Shown: piece by piece, positions 26,385 through 39,860 of the stretch
How positions within the stretch are numbered: the first letter of the stretch is position 1
Layout: each line of letters opens with the position of its first letter
DNA from: Campylobacteraceae bacterium
GTDB lineage: Bacteria; Campylobacterota; Campylobacteria; Campylobacterales; Campylobacteraceae
DNA: 42,774 bases
Direction: 5' to 3'
Assembly: GCA_031268335.1 (NCBI GenBank)
Contig: JAIRXG010000023.1
Coordinates: forward strand, 1-42,774
The notes under the pieces: model-generated
Told to the model about the DNA's origin: nothing
Database searches by the model: none
The model's input: only the letters and a program-made list of their open reading frames with translations
Made by a program: the position numbers and the translations under genes

Positions 26385-27293
26385 ATGAAAAAAATTTTCG
26401 TCATTTTGTTTATAGTTTTGTCTATGCTTATTGCAAATGATGACTCAGGGGAGCTAGAAAGCAGTTGCAATAACGGCAATGCGGATAGTTGCTTAAATCT
26501 TGGTTTGTTGTATTATTCCGATTATTACGGAGTTGGCATAGAACAAGATACGTACAAAGCTGCCGAACTATTTGATAAAGCTTGCGAGGGCGGAAATGCG
26601 AGAAGCTGCTCTTTACTCGGATATTTTCATGCTTATGTAAGTGAAGTGCAAGATTTTATTAAAGCTCGTGATTTGTTTGATAAAGCTTGCGAAGGCGGAT
26701 ATTCCGGGGGTTGCAATAATCTTGCCATAGCATACGCTAACGGCGAGGGCGTGAAACAAAATTATGCAAAAGCCGCAAGATTGTACGCCAAAGCTTGTAA
26801 TAGCAGAGATAGGCCGGAAGCTTGTAATAGTCTTGGCGATTTGTACTATTATGGAAAAGGCTTAAAGAAAAATTTGGAAAAAGCCAATAAAATCTATAAA
26901 ATTTCATGCAACGGCGGTTATGATTTGGGTTGTTACAACCTTGCTTTTTCATATGATAACGCAGAAGGTATCGAGCAAGACTACAAAAAAGCAATGGCGC
27001 TTTACAGACGAGTTTGCAACAATGGATACATTGACGGCTGCAACAATCTCGGTGTTTTATATGAAAATGGTAATGGCGTAAAACAAGACTACAAAAAAGC
27101 AAAAGAGTTGTACGAAAAAGCTTGCGAAAATGATTATGACTTGGGTTGCTATAACCTTGCAAACTTACATTTGAAAGGCAACGGCACAGAGCAAGATTAC
27201 AAAAAAGCAAAAGAGTATTTCGCCAAAGGTTGCAATTTGCAAGACAAAGAGAGTTGCGGCGAATACGAAAAATTAAAAGATGAAGGCCATTAG
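26385..27293 (+). CDS. Secreted cysteine-rich Sel1-repeat protein (Hcp-like)
   Basis: 302 residues. A signal peptide (MKKIFVILFIVLSMLIA) is followed by about seven Sel1-like repeats of 36 residues, each with the consensus CNNG...GCNNLG.LY..G.GVKQDYKKA. Most repeats carry a Cys pair that would form a disulfide linking the two helices, as in the Helicobacter cysteine-rich proteins (HcpA and relatives). Such proteins are periplasmic or secreted and mediate protein interactions; a beta-lactamase activity has been reported for some Hcps. AAAAGGG precedes the ATG at 26385. It has its own promoter and is followed by a terminator hairpin, so it is a single-gene unit. The partner is unknown. Confidence 0.85.
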   Translation: MKKIFVILFIVLSMLIANDDSGELESSCNNGNADSCLNLGLLYYSDYYGVGIEQDTYKAAELFDKACEGGNARSCSLLGYFHAYVSEVQDFIKARDLFDKACEGGYSGGCNNLAIAYANGEGVKQNYAKAARLYAKACNSRDRPEACNSLGDLYYYGKGLKKNLEKANKIYKISCNGGYDLGCYNLAFSYDNAEGIEQDYKKAMALYRRVCNNGYIDGCNNLGVLYENGNGVKQDYKKAKELYEKACENDYDLGCYNLANLHLKGNGTEQDYKKAKEYFAKGCNLQDKESCGEYEKLKDEGH

Positions 27294-27309
27294 AACGCCA
27301 GACTAACTT

Positions 27310-27350
27310 ACGGTATAATTCATTTATTTTAAAATGGATTATGCCGTTTT
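27310..27350 (+). terminator. Terminator of the Sel1/Hcp-like gene
   Basis: ACGGTATAATTCAT can pair over 14 positions, two of them G-U, with ATGGATTATGCCGT across a 10-base loop and is followed by TTTTG. It lies 17 bases after the gene's stop. Confidence 0.7.
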
Positions 27351-27454
27351 GTCAGACTCTATTTCACTACAAACCCCTACATGTATGCAATCCGTATTTA
27401 ATATAATCACCTAACGTAAAATGACATGTGCGATTTTAAAATAAAGACAACATT

Positions 27455-27741
27455 GTGAATAACATTTTAGCAACAGCAATCATTGCTTTAATATTTACAG
27501 GTTGCGAAAGTTCGTCGTTCAACGAACAAATTGCTCAAGAACTTCCCAAGCTTGACAGAAATTAGAACATAGTAGAATTGATGAAAACCAAAATGGCATC
27601 GGAGACGATATAGAGGCGTATATCGTAGAAAATTATCCCGATGAGAAACAAAAAGCATTATTTCAATTTGCAAAACCAATACAAGCGAATTTGTTGGTTA
27701 ATACAGCAGACAGAATAGCTGCTAAAAAAACAAGCATATAA
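27455..27741 (+). pseudogene. Frameshifted small lipoprotein with an EF-hand loop
   Basis: A GTG at 27455 opens a 36-codon frame with a lipoprotein signal (IIALIFTGC) that stops at 27563-27565. From about 27549 a second frame continues without interruption to TAA 27739-27741 and contains DENQNGIGDDIE, a textbook EF-hand calcium loop (D-x-N-x-N-G, Glu at 12) followed by AYIVENYPDEKQKALFQFA. Joining the two frames with one extra base near 27549-27556 gives a coherent secreted protein of about 95 residues. Small lipoproteins with NGI.DDIE-type loops are common in related bacteria. I therefore call it a gene broken by a one-base deletion; a sequencing error is the alternative. Confidence 0.7.
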
Positions 27742-27997
27742 AATTCACAAGCCTTGCATTGCGTATTTTTGAGATTTGATACAAAAAACTACCGAAATTT
27801 TAATAGTTAAATCATAGATATAATTTAATTGCAAAGTTATACCTAATTTCGTATCACATTTTTATAAAACAAATATAAATTACCGCTATATGTACGCTTT
27901 TTGAGTAAATTTTGAAATTTCAGATAAAGATACTCCGATAACTCGCCGGATTGTATTTGTGTTATACTATTCGTTCATAAAAAGCAAAAGGCAAAGC

Positions 27998-28423
27998 ATG
28001 AGTATTAAGACTTGGTTTTTGACAACCTTCAGGGAGCCGTTTTTGTATCACTATACGTCTTTGGAATTCAGAGCCAAAGTATTTGCTCTCATTATAGCTC
28101 CAAGTTATGAAAGCGCTAAAGAGTACGACCACAATCTTTTAAAAGGAATTGCTGCGCAGATTTACGAGAGCGACAAACATAGACAAGGTGTATTTACAAA
28201 TATTGTCAAAGAGTATATATCTGTAATTTTGCGAAATCCTTCTGTCGCTTACGACGAATTTGTAAAAGAGATAAATCGCAAAGTAAAAACAGACAAAAAA
28301 CTCGCCGAAAAGATAAATATGGAACATTTGAGCAGATTTTTGAATACAAATATCAGTGAAGATAGGCGGCTTTTGCAGCAAAGAATATTTGAATTTTTAG
28401 AAGAGCAGAGCAAAACTATTTAG
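27998..28423 (+). CDS. Conserved-looking helical protein of unknown function
   Basis: I do not recognise the family. It has 141 residues, is predominantly helical and charged, and has no signal peptide or membrane segment. The start is ATG 27998; GGCAAAG is the only ribosome-site-like sequence. An extended -10 box TG-T-TATACT lies at 27960-27968, about 30 bases before the start, and supports real transcription. Codon use and base composition look like the neighbouring genes. It is the last gene before the gene-free DNA next to array 2. Confidence 0.65.
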   Translation: MSIKTWFLTTFREPFLYHYTSLEFRAKVFALIIAPSYESAKEYDHNLLKGIAAQIYESDKHRQGVFTNIVKEYISVILRNPSVAYDEFVKEINRKVKTDKKLAEKINMEHLSRFLNTNISEDRRLLQQRIFEFLEEQSKTI

Positions 28424-28863
28424 TATCATTGCAATTTTTAAGCTCGCTTGTATTGAAAAATGACTTTACATGTAAGACTTTGTTGAATTTTAAAGTTTAT
28501 GCTAATTTTGGTGTTATATTTTGCTCTAACAAAAGATATTTTTGGAGCGGTTTTGGGTTTTTACGTTAAAATTTGCACAAAAAATCAAAACTATCAAATC
28601 GCAAAAATGTTTTGTTTCCTCTATTTTAAACTTTTCGCTCGCACAAAAAAACGGTTGTAAAAGCAAATATTTTACATCAAGCTTTTCCAATGTGGCATTT
28701 GTCTTGATTCAACAACAAAAGCTAAAAAAATAATATCAACTTAAAATAATTTCGACACAATAATGTGATATAACACTTAAATTTTTATATGTACTAACTT
28801 TTAAAAGTTGAAACTTTATACATGTATTTAACAAAAATAATATGATAAAAAATTCACAAGCAG
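28424..28863. other. Gene-free DNA between the housekeeping block and the distal end of array 2
   Basis: I see no supportable gene. A 63-codon plus-strand ORF at 28542-28733 is Lys-rich, without a ribosome site or family. It contains two TACATGTA palindromes (28467 and 28819) and a 12-base chance match to the repeat end at about 28447. The flank beyond the last repeat of array 2 shows no resemblance to the flank beyond the last repeat of array 1. Confidence 0.5.
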
Positions 28864-31206
28864 ATTTCAATACAACGCTTGTTTCGGTTCAACTTGACAG
28901 TTAATATTTTTCTCATCAAACCTCAAAGCATTTCAATACAAGATTTGTGTCGGTTCAACGCAGCATAAAAACCAAGCTCAAAATCACCGCTATCAGATTT
29001 CAATACAAGATTTGTGTCGGTTCAACATTAGATTTTTAATGCTTCCATCAAAAGCACTTAATGATTTCAATACAAGATTTGTGTCGGTTCAACGCGGCGT
29101 TAGATTTGCGATAACGTCCGGCTGCAGATGATTTCAATACAAGATTTGTGTCGGTTCAACGCATTTGTAGGGGATTTTATAAGTGCAGGTAAACAATTTC
29201 AATACAAGATTTGTGTCGGTTCAACAAGAGCTAAGCTAACTATTAAAGCCGAAGTAATAAGGTTTCAATACAAGATTTGTGTCGGTTCAACTAAAGAGCG
29301 TAGTTAAAGAAATAGAGGATATTATGTTTCAATACAAGATTTGTGTCGGTTCAACGCACTGCGGCAAGCTTTGACGGCAGCGCAAATATCAGTTTCAATA
29401 CAAGATTTGTGTCGGTTCAACTTACCCAGTTGCTATCAGGCATATATGCCAATTGCGGTTTCAATACAAGATTTGTGTCGGTTCAACGGTAGGGCAAGCA
29501 GACTGTACGAAAGGGTTGTGGAGTTTCAATACAAGATTTGTGTCGGTTCAACTCTATGAGGATGCCTATTAGTTTCTTTAGTTTATGTTTCAATACAAGA
29601 TTTGTGTCGGTTCAACTTTTGTTTTCTGTTGGCATTTTTTTACTCCTATTTAGGTTTCAATACAAGATTTGTGTCGGTTCAACTTGTAGTTTAACAGCAG
29701 CATCGTGTCTTATATTATGGGTTTCAATACAAGATTTGTGTCGGTTCAACTGCCATTTCTCTTAATTCACTTGAGCGAGAAGAAGTGTTTCAATACAAGA
29801 TTTGTGTCGGTTCAACTTACCTTCCATAAGGGGAGGGAAAGGAGCTGTAAAAGTTTCAATACAAGATTTGTGTCGGTTCAACCAAAATCTCGTGGGTTCG
29901 CGCGTTTTAATAGGCTAGTTTCAATACAAGATTTGTGTCGGTTCAACACAAGCAGCGTTTAACGCTTATGTTTTTATGCCCCTAGTTTCAATACAAGATT
30001 TGTGTCGGTTCAACTTTTTATTGTCGGGTGTGACTTTGATCATAGGCACTAGTTTCAATACAAGATTTGTGTCGGTTCAACAAACTATAATCAACTTTAC
30101 GATGGGATGGGCATAAAGTTTCAATACAAGATTTGTGTCGGTTCAACTATTACGCGAAACGAAATTAAAAAAGATTTTAACTAGTTTCAATACAAGATTT
30201 GTGTCGGTTCAACAGGTTGTCGTAGGGTGGACTTGTCAGGACCAGGTCCAGTTTCAATACAAGATTTGTGTCGGTTCAACTTTCTACTTCTATATCTATG
30301 TAAATTTTGCTTCCGGGTTTCAATACAAGATTTGTGTCGGTTCAACCGTCTGTTATTTCAAGCTCGCTTAAATCCTTTAACTGTTTCAATACAAGATTTG
30401 TGTCGGTTCAACTATAAAAGAGCATTTTATAGACAATCATTCAAGAGTGTTTCAATACAAGATTTGTGTCGGTTCAACTGGGTTTTAGGCACGATTTTAG
30501 ACACAGTTTTAGACGTTTCAATACAAGATTTGTGTCGGTTCAACTAAAGGGTTTCCATTCAAGGTATATAATGCGTCTTCGTTTCAATACAAGATTTGTG
30601 TCGGTTCAACAAGAATGTTTTGTTAATATTCCGTGTCTGTTTTTCTGTTTCAATACAAGATTTGTGTCGGTTCAACTACGGCTACGCTTGAGGGTATTAG
30701 TGCTATGAATTAGTTTCAATACAAGATTTGTGTCGGTTCAACGAGATAGTTGAAAGTATTAAAAGCGCAATAGGCATGTTTCAATACAAGATTTGTGTCG
30801 GTTCAACTCAATGGAAAAAATTTCTTCATGTCCGCTCGCATAAGTTTCAATACAAGATTTGTGTCGGTTCAACAAGCAAAAATAGCAGTGGCGATGGCGG
30901 CGGGCACGCGTTTCAATACAAGATTTGTGTCGGTTCAACAGAGACAATTTTAAAGGTTTGCATAATATGTAAAAAGTTTCAATACAAGATTTGTGTCGGT
31001 TCAACAGTTTTAAAAGATGTGATTCCTTTGGCAAACAACGCCCGTTTCAATACAAGATTTGTGTCGGTTCAACTGGATTTTCAAAAACTTGTAGAAAACT
31101 ACGACGATACGTTTCAATACAAGATTTGTGTCGGTTCAACAATCTCTCTCCTTTATATGCTACATACTTTTTCATCGTTTCAATACAAGATTTGTGTCGG
31201 TTCAAC
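28864..31206 (-). CRISPR. CRISPR array 2, type I-B repeat, 36 repeats, 35 spacers
   Basis: The same 30-base repeat as array 1 but on the minus strand, so crRNAs read leftward from the leader at 31207-31360. Units are 64-68 bases and spacers 34-38. Counting from the leader, the first 30 repeats end in C; the last six (start positions 28864, 28930, 28997, 29064, 29131, 29196) end in T. The terminal repeat at 28864-28893 is the old CCGAAACAAGCGTTG form also found as repeats 45 and 46 of array 1. It lies directly downstream of cas2, the normal place for a type I-B array. I saw no spacer shared with array 1, but a full comparison was not possible by eye. Confidence 0.98.
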
Positions 31207-31360
31207 CAAGAAAAATAGGCTATTTGAGAAACAATAAACCCCTTTAATCAACTATTTCTTGAACTTTTTCCAATTAATTATAACAACGATAAATAAAAGA
31301 ACAAAATATAGCAATAAGATATTATATTATTGATATTTTTATAAAAATAAATTGGAAAAA
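31207..31360 (-). promoter_or_regulatory. CRISPR leader of array 2 with transcription promoter
   Basis: It lies between the end of cas2 and the first repeat. Read on the minus strand it carries TTGTTC (31299-31304), 16 bases and TATAAT (31277-31282) with an extended TG, in the same relation to the array as in leader 1. The TTTTTCCAA/TTGGAAAAA inverted repeat is also present (outer copy ends at 31360, inner copy near 31265-31273). By eye about nine bases in ten match leader 1, apart from a gap of about a dozen bases near the outer end. Confidence 0.88.
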
Positions 31361-32673
<1,313 letters not shown>

Positions 32674-32681
32674 CAAATCTC

Positions 32682-33176
32682 CTATATAAAACAGTATTCA
32701 TAATAAGCGCATCTTTTACATTTTGATGCAAAAATAGGTTTCGGAGGAACTTTTTCTTCAATCAAAGTATCTATCTCCTCAAAAATCTTTAAAAGTTTGG
32801 CTTCATATATGTCGTCCAAAATCACGACTTCTGTTTTTGTTTGTCTGTTTTTTTCGGCATATTCAAGTTTGCCTTTTTTCTCAATACCTTTTTGCTTCAG
32901 CGTAAAAAGTTCAAGTAGCAATTGCCATTTTGCAGCCTCGGGATCGGAATCGGATTTTTTAAACTCAATCACATAATCATCGGTTATCTTATCTATTTTT
33001 ACATTTCCTAATAACACTTCAGCATGTTTGCTTTTTTCTTCATTGATCTCGTGTAGCACTCTTCCGATATGCACATCTTCGCTGTTATCTTCAAGATTTA
33101 GGCGATTAGCACTAAGCCAACACTGTGTCTTGCAATGAAAATAGTAATTGATTAGCGTTCCTGTTATGCGGTTCAT
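32682..33176 (-). CDS. cas4: CRISPR-associated exonuclease Cas4
   Basis: 164 residues. The RecB-like nuclease motifs include HIGRVLHE and the Glu-x-Lys pair in YVIEFKKS; iron-sulfur ligands are Cys15 or Cys19 at the N-terminus and Cys153, Cys156 and Cys162 at the C-terminus (CKRCAYYEYC). Cas4 trims prespacers and selects those with a proper PAM. Its start overlaps the end of cas3 by four bases, so it is part of one transcription unit. Confidence 0.93.
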   Translation of the reverse strand: MNRITGTLINYYFHCKTQCWLSANRLNLEDNSEDVHIGRVLHEINEEKSKHAEVLLGNVKIDKITDDYVIEFKKSDSDPEAAKWQLLLELFTLKQKGIEKKGKLEYAEKNRQTKTEVVILDDIYEAKLLKIFEEIDTLIEEKVPPKPIFASKCKRCAYYEYCFI

Positions 33177-35605
33177 AAAAAAATGTTGTCTTTTATGGAA
33201 ATGTATTTTTTTCTATCAAATTTTCCATCTTTTGTTATATATTCTTTATAATTTCTGATATAAAAAAATCCGAATTTTTCTTCATCATAATATGGTAATT
33301 GATACTTGTTATCAAACCTCAAAATGTTAAATGTAAAAAATTGCATCAAAGAGTTTAATTTACTTCTTTTTATCTCTTTTTGTGCATAATTCTCTATATC
33401 GTTTAAAGCTATAAACTCATCCCATATCTTCTGCCCGTCAAGTTTTTCATTTTCATCAAGATAAATTCTTATGCTTTCTTTATCCTTAAACTCTTCAATA
33501 TCATATTTTGATATTTCCAATTTAAATGGAAAAAATAGCCTAAAATTATCACTTTTTATAAGTTGCATTTTTCCTTTTATGTTCTCAAAATTTAGCTTTA
33601 AAACATTATTCTCAAACTCTTCAAAATTGCCCATTATCCCTTGTGTTATTTTTCTGTCATCTTTTTTTATCTTTTCAAATACCTCACCGTAGAATGATTT
33701 AAAATCTTTGTTTGAAAGCTTCTCCCTTGATTCTTGTTTTCTTAGATTATTTTCAATTCTAAAGTCTTTTCTATATATTTGACCCTCATCGTCTTTGTTG
33801 AAAAAATACACTTTTGGTTTACATGCAAAATCAAGTTTCAAACAACTTCTATTAATCCTTCCTAAAAATTGTTCTTCACTGTCAAGAGTAGAAATATCTT
33901 TTAAACCTAAATCCATATCAATATCAATGCCGGCTTCTATAACTTGTGTTGCAATTACTATAATTTTAATATTTTCTTCTTTTGTTTTGTTTATCACATA
34001 CTCTCTTGTTGCTTTGTTGTCATCTCCACTTAATTCGTAAATTTCAAAATTATTAAATCTTTCATCTTTGTAGAGCAAGTCATAGAACTCTCGCGCACTA
34101 TCTTTTCTTATAAATTCAAATACAATTTTTGAATAATTATCTTTTTCTTCATCTAATTTCTTAATCAGATTCGCATTATCAATTTTTTTTATCTCTAAGA
34201 GCGAAAAATCAATGTCTACTCTATTTTTAAAATACTTATTTTGAAAATAACTATCTTTGTTTTTTATAAGCTCTACAAAAATCGTGTCATCGTGTTCTAT
34301 TAACTCATCAAGCTTTGGCAAAGTTGCTGACATAATGATGATTTTCATATTTAAGGCTTTGGCGTAATACTTGAAAAACTTTGTCATATAACTCCAAAGA
34401 TTTATATCATAACTTTGAATTTCATCAAGAATAATCACGCTATTTGCCATTTGCCACAGAGGAAAATTATCCTCTTTTGTTGTGCCAAAAAGAATATCAA
34501 AAAAGGAAATATGAGTTGTGAGAATAAGCTCATTGTGAAAAAACAATCTATTTATATATGATTTTTGATATTTAGTCTCTTCGTTTTCAAGTTCCTCATC
34601 GGTTTTTTCTTTTATTGGAGTTATGGAGTTTATAACTTCTATATCCAATTCATTTTCAAATATCTTTTTTAACTGTTTTTCTGTCTGTTCAACCAGAGTG
34701 TTAAAAGGAAAAATATAAAATATTTTATTTATATCTTGTTTTTGTATCAATTTCATAGCAAGATTTATAGAAGTTAATGTTTTACCGCTTCCTGTTGGAG
34801 CTTCAAGATAAAAAATATTTTTGTCTAAATTTTCAATTAAGTTTTGCTCGGCTTCTATGAATAATTTTGAACGAAGGATATTGATATCAATTAAATTTTT
34901 ATTTTGGCGAATATTTTTTACAATTTCATAATTTTCAAATTTTTTTACTATTTTTTGTTTATCTTTTATCGCCCCAAAATCATTAGTTGGTAAATCAGCC
35001 ATATAGTGAGTAGTCGCATAATAGTCGCTAGAAACCAAAAGTGAAAAAAGTAGTTTATTTAAGATGTAAAATTCAAAAAAATTGATGTCGTATTTTTTTA
35101 TATGATGAAAAAATGAGATACATTTTTCATCATATTCTTCAAAAATAGCTAATCTTCCGTGATGTTTTGTGATATGATAAGAAAAAGCATACAAGATATA
35201 TTTCAATTTATCTTTTTCTTTTCTATTTGCGATATTTTCGTTGATATGCTTCTCAAAATATTTAAGATATTCAATTTTAGAATATGAGGAGTGCTCTGTT
35301 GAAACAGAAGAATTTTTATACTTCTTATATCTTAAATTTTGATTATTCATTTTATTGGCTTGAAAATATGGATTTATCTTTCCAATATCATGCAGATAAA
35401 TTGCATTTTCAAACATCTGTTTTATTAACTCAAAATATTTATTATCAAGATTTAAAAAAAGTCTATCTAATAAGTTGTCTAAATTTTTTACTTCCTTTAT
35501 CTTTTTAAAATATTCAATAGTCCTTAAAGAGTGCTCTATTAAAGTCTCATTTGGTGTATGTGCCAAAATAAATTCATCTATATCAAACTCTTTTAAATCC
35601 ACCAT
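33173..35605 (-). CDS. cas3: CRISPR-associated helicase-nuclease Cas3 (type I-B, HD domain fused)
   Basis: 810 residues. The N-terminal HD nuclease domain has His25 and the HD pair at 72-73 (YLHDIGKINPYF) plus KHHGR near 148. The helicase has Walker A APTGSGKT (269-276), DEIQ (394-397) for Walker B, SATLP (426-430) and QVIEAGIDIDMDLG with GRINR further on. It is recruited by Cascade at a target R-loop, unwinds and degrades DNA 3' to 5'. All key motifs are intact, so interference should be functional. Nine bases separate it from cas5. Base composition is strikingly AT-rich compared with the housekeeping genes. Confidence 0.96.
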   Translation of the reverse strand: MVDLKEFDIDEFILAHTPNETLIEHSLRTIEYFKKIKEVKNLDNLLDRLFLNLDNKYFELIKQMFENAIYLHDIGKINPYFQANKMNNQNLRYKKYKNSSVSTEHSSYSKIEYLKYFEKHINENIANRKEKDKLKYILYAFSYHITKHHGRLAIFEEYDEKCISFFHHIKKYDINFFEFYILNKLLFSLLVSSDYYATTHYMADLPTNDFGAIKDKQKIVKKFENYEIVKNIRQNKNLIDINILRSKLFIEAEQNLIENLDKNIFYLEAPTGSGKTLTSINLAMKLIQKQDINKIFYIFPFNTLVEQTEKQLKKIFENELDIEVINSITPIKEKTDEELENEETKYQKSYINRLFFHNELILTTHISFFDILFGTTKEDNFPLWQMANSVIILDEIQSYDINLWSYMTKFFKYYAKALNMKIIIMSATLPKLDELIEHDDTIFVELIKNKDSYFQNKYFKNRVDIDFSLLEIKKIDNANLIKKLDEEKDNYSKIVFEFIRKDSAREFYDLLYKDERFNNFEIYELSGDDNKATREYVINKTKEENIKIIVIATQVIEAGIDIDMDLGLKDISTLDSEEQFLGRINRSCLKLDFACKPKVYFFNKDDEGQIYRKDFRIENNLRKQESREKLSNKDFKSFYGEVFEKIKKDDRKITQGIMGNFEEFENNVLKLNFENIKGKMQLIKSDNFRLFFPFKLEISKYDIEEFKDKESIRIYLDENEKLDGQKIWDEFIALNDIENYAQKEIKRSKLNSLMQFFTFNILRFDNKYQLPYYDEEKFGFFYIRNYKEYITKDGKFDRKKYISIKDNIFL

Positions 35606-35614
35606 TTACATTAT

Positions 35615-36379
35615 CTAAAAAAAAATATAATTTTTATTTTTAAGCGAAAAGCAACTTTCTGGTTTTTCGTCAAGCTCACAATTTGAAAAGCATAAAGTTG
35701 CATATTCATAAAAATGAAAATCTTTTTGCAAAGATATAGGAGAAATTTCTTGAAATATAAAAGGTAACTCCCCTTCTTTCTCACAACCATTTATGTCACC
35801 CTTTTTTATGAAAAGAGAGTCTACATAAAGACCATCATCTAAAAATAAATTTTCACTCAATTCTATTTCACTTACTTTGGCTATGTTTGCAAAATGGTCA
35901 TTTTTGCCTAAATATGGAATATATACGGCTTTTTTATTTAGTAGATAATTTTTTATTTTTTCATATTCAATGCTATCGTTTTCTAAAATCATTATTTGCC
36001 ATTTTGGATTTTCCAACCATTGTTCACGCACTATCAAATTACCGCCAGTTTCTTCTGATGCGTATCCGACGGAGTTGTTAAAAATTTGAATTTTCTTTGA
36101 AAAATAGCCATTTTTTGCAAGGGGGATAATGGAAATTTTTAAATCTTTTAATTTTTCATAAAATTCAGGAAAGCCATCATTGTAATCAGATGAGTCATTT
36201 TTTAATCCCTTGTTGCCATCATACAATTTTGTATAACCACCAAGCCCGATTATTGCACCAAGTAATCCCAAAAGTGCAGGTTTATGTATATTGTTATATG
36301 TAAAATATGCATATGAATTAACATCTGGCTTTTTAAAAATGGCTGTTTTTCCACTCAATTCAAAGCTTATCGCTTTCAT
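35615..36379 (-). CDS. cas5: CRISPR-associated protein Cas5 (type I-B Cascade)
   Basis: 254 residues. The N-terminus KAISFELSGKTAIFKKPDVNS resembles the Cas5h start (strand, then the conserved F-x-P region), followed by the glycine-rich GLLGAIIGLGGY at 38-49. In the complex it binds the crRNA 5' handle (the last 8 bases of the repeat, ATTGAAAT/C here) next to Cas8b. It lies one base after the cas7 stop and 9 bases before cas3. Identification rests on this start, the size and the operon position. Confidence 0.88.
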   Translation of the reverse strand: MKAISFELSGKTAIFKKPDVNSYAYFTYNNIHKPALLGLLGAIIGLGGYTKLYDGNKGLKNDSSDYNDGFPEFYEKLKDLKISIIPLAKNGYFSKKIQIFNNSVGYASEETGGNLIVREQWLENPKWQIMILENDSIEYEKIKNYLLNKKAVYIPYLGKNDHFANIAKVSEIELSENLFLDDGLYVDSLFIKKGDINGCEKEGELPFIFQEISPISLQKDFHFYEYATLCFSNCELDEKPESCFSLKNKNYIFF

Positions 36380-36380
36380 T

Positions 36381-38973
<2,593 letters not shown>

Positions 38974-38977
<4 letters not shown>

Positions 38978-39690
38978 TTTATCCCTTTCGCGAGAACAAA
39001 TCCGCCACCATAGCTATTTTTTTCGCCAATTCCGCAGCTAAAAGCGATGAAAGCAAGTTTTTGCGAAATATCATCTTCGTTTGGAATTATTCTTAATTTA
39101 TTGCCAAAAAACTGAACCTCTTTATCATTTTTAGTTATTATAATATTTTGAGGAACTTTGTTTTTAATCTCAATTAATTGAATGAAATTTTGTTGTATAT
39201 CTATCTCTTTATTGAAGAAATTTTTGTATTTCTTCTTTGCATTATTATGTAACAATTCTTTAAGTTGCTCTACGTTACCACTCTCTTTTATCGTCCAAAA
39301 TCTTCCGTTATCCACAGAAACTATAACCGGAGATACACTATATAATTCACTTATAAAAAATTGTGAAACTTCTCTACTACTTATTTCAACGATTGTAAAA
39401 TGTTTATTGTTAGTATTGTCTTTCAAGCTGCTATTAAGAGCATTTGCAAGAGTTTTATTCAGCGTTCTTATCGTAAATTTATAGATTTTGCTTTTCTTGT
39501 AAATTTTATCTTGTTCTGTAGGGTAGAAGCTTCCGAAAGTATAAAATTTATAATCTTTGCTTTCATGTATTTCATCAAGTCCTGCCAAATGTATAGAGTA
39601 ATTTATATATTTTGCGATGATCTCAAAACTATTTCGAAACCCAATATCATTTTTTAAGTATGCCACACATATCAGTTCAAATGCTTTCAT
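38974..39690 (-). CDS. cas6: CRISPR RNA endoribonuclease Cas6
   Basis: 238 residues. The C-terminal glycine-rich loop GIGEKNSYGGGFVL is the hallmark of Cas6, which cuts the repeat RNA to leave the 8-base 5' handle. The double ferredoxin-like fold is suggested by the alternating strands. It is the first gene of the operon; AAGG lies 8 bases before the ATG. About 170 AT-rich bases upstream must contain the operon promoter, but no box stands out. The same enzyme should process both arrays, since they share the repeat. Confidence 0.93.
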
Positions 39691-39860
39691 GAATTCAACC
39701 TTTTTATTTGTTTTTATAAAATTACAATGTAAGATTGTATTACTTAAAAAATTAATAATTGCTTAATCATAATTATCAAATTAATAATATTAGTGTTGAC
39801 TACCTATTTTGTTACTCCATCATTGCAAAATAGTGTTTTGAATCCAATTTTTGTTGAAAT

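Noticed and set aside
28446..28459. CTTGTATTGAAA resembling the end of the CRISPR repeat
   Set aside because: Only 12 bases match, the rest of the repeat is absent and orientation is opposite to array 2; chance is plausible.
28542..28733. 63-codon plus-strand ORF
   Set aside because: Lys-rich with no ribosome site or recognisable family.
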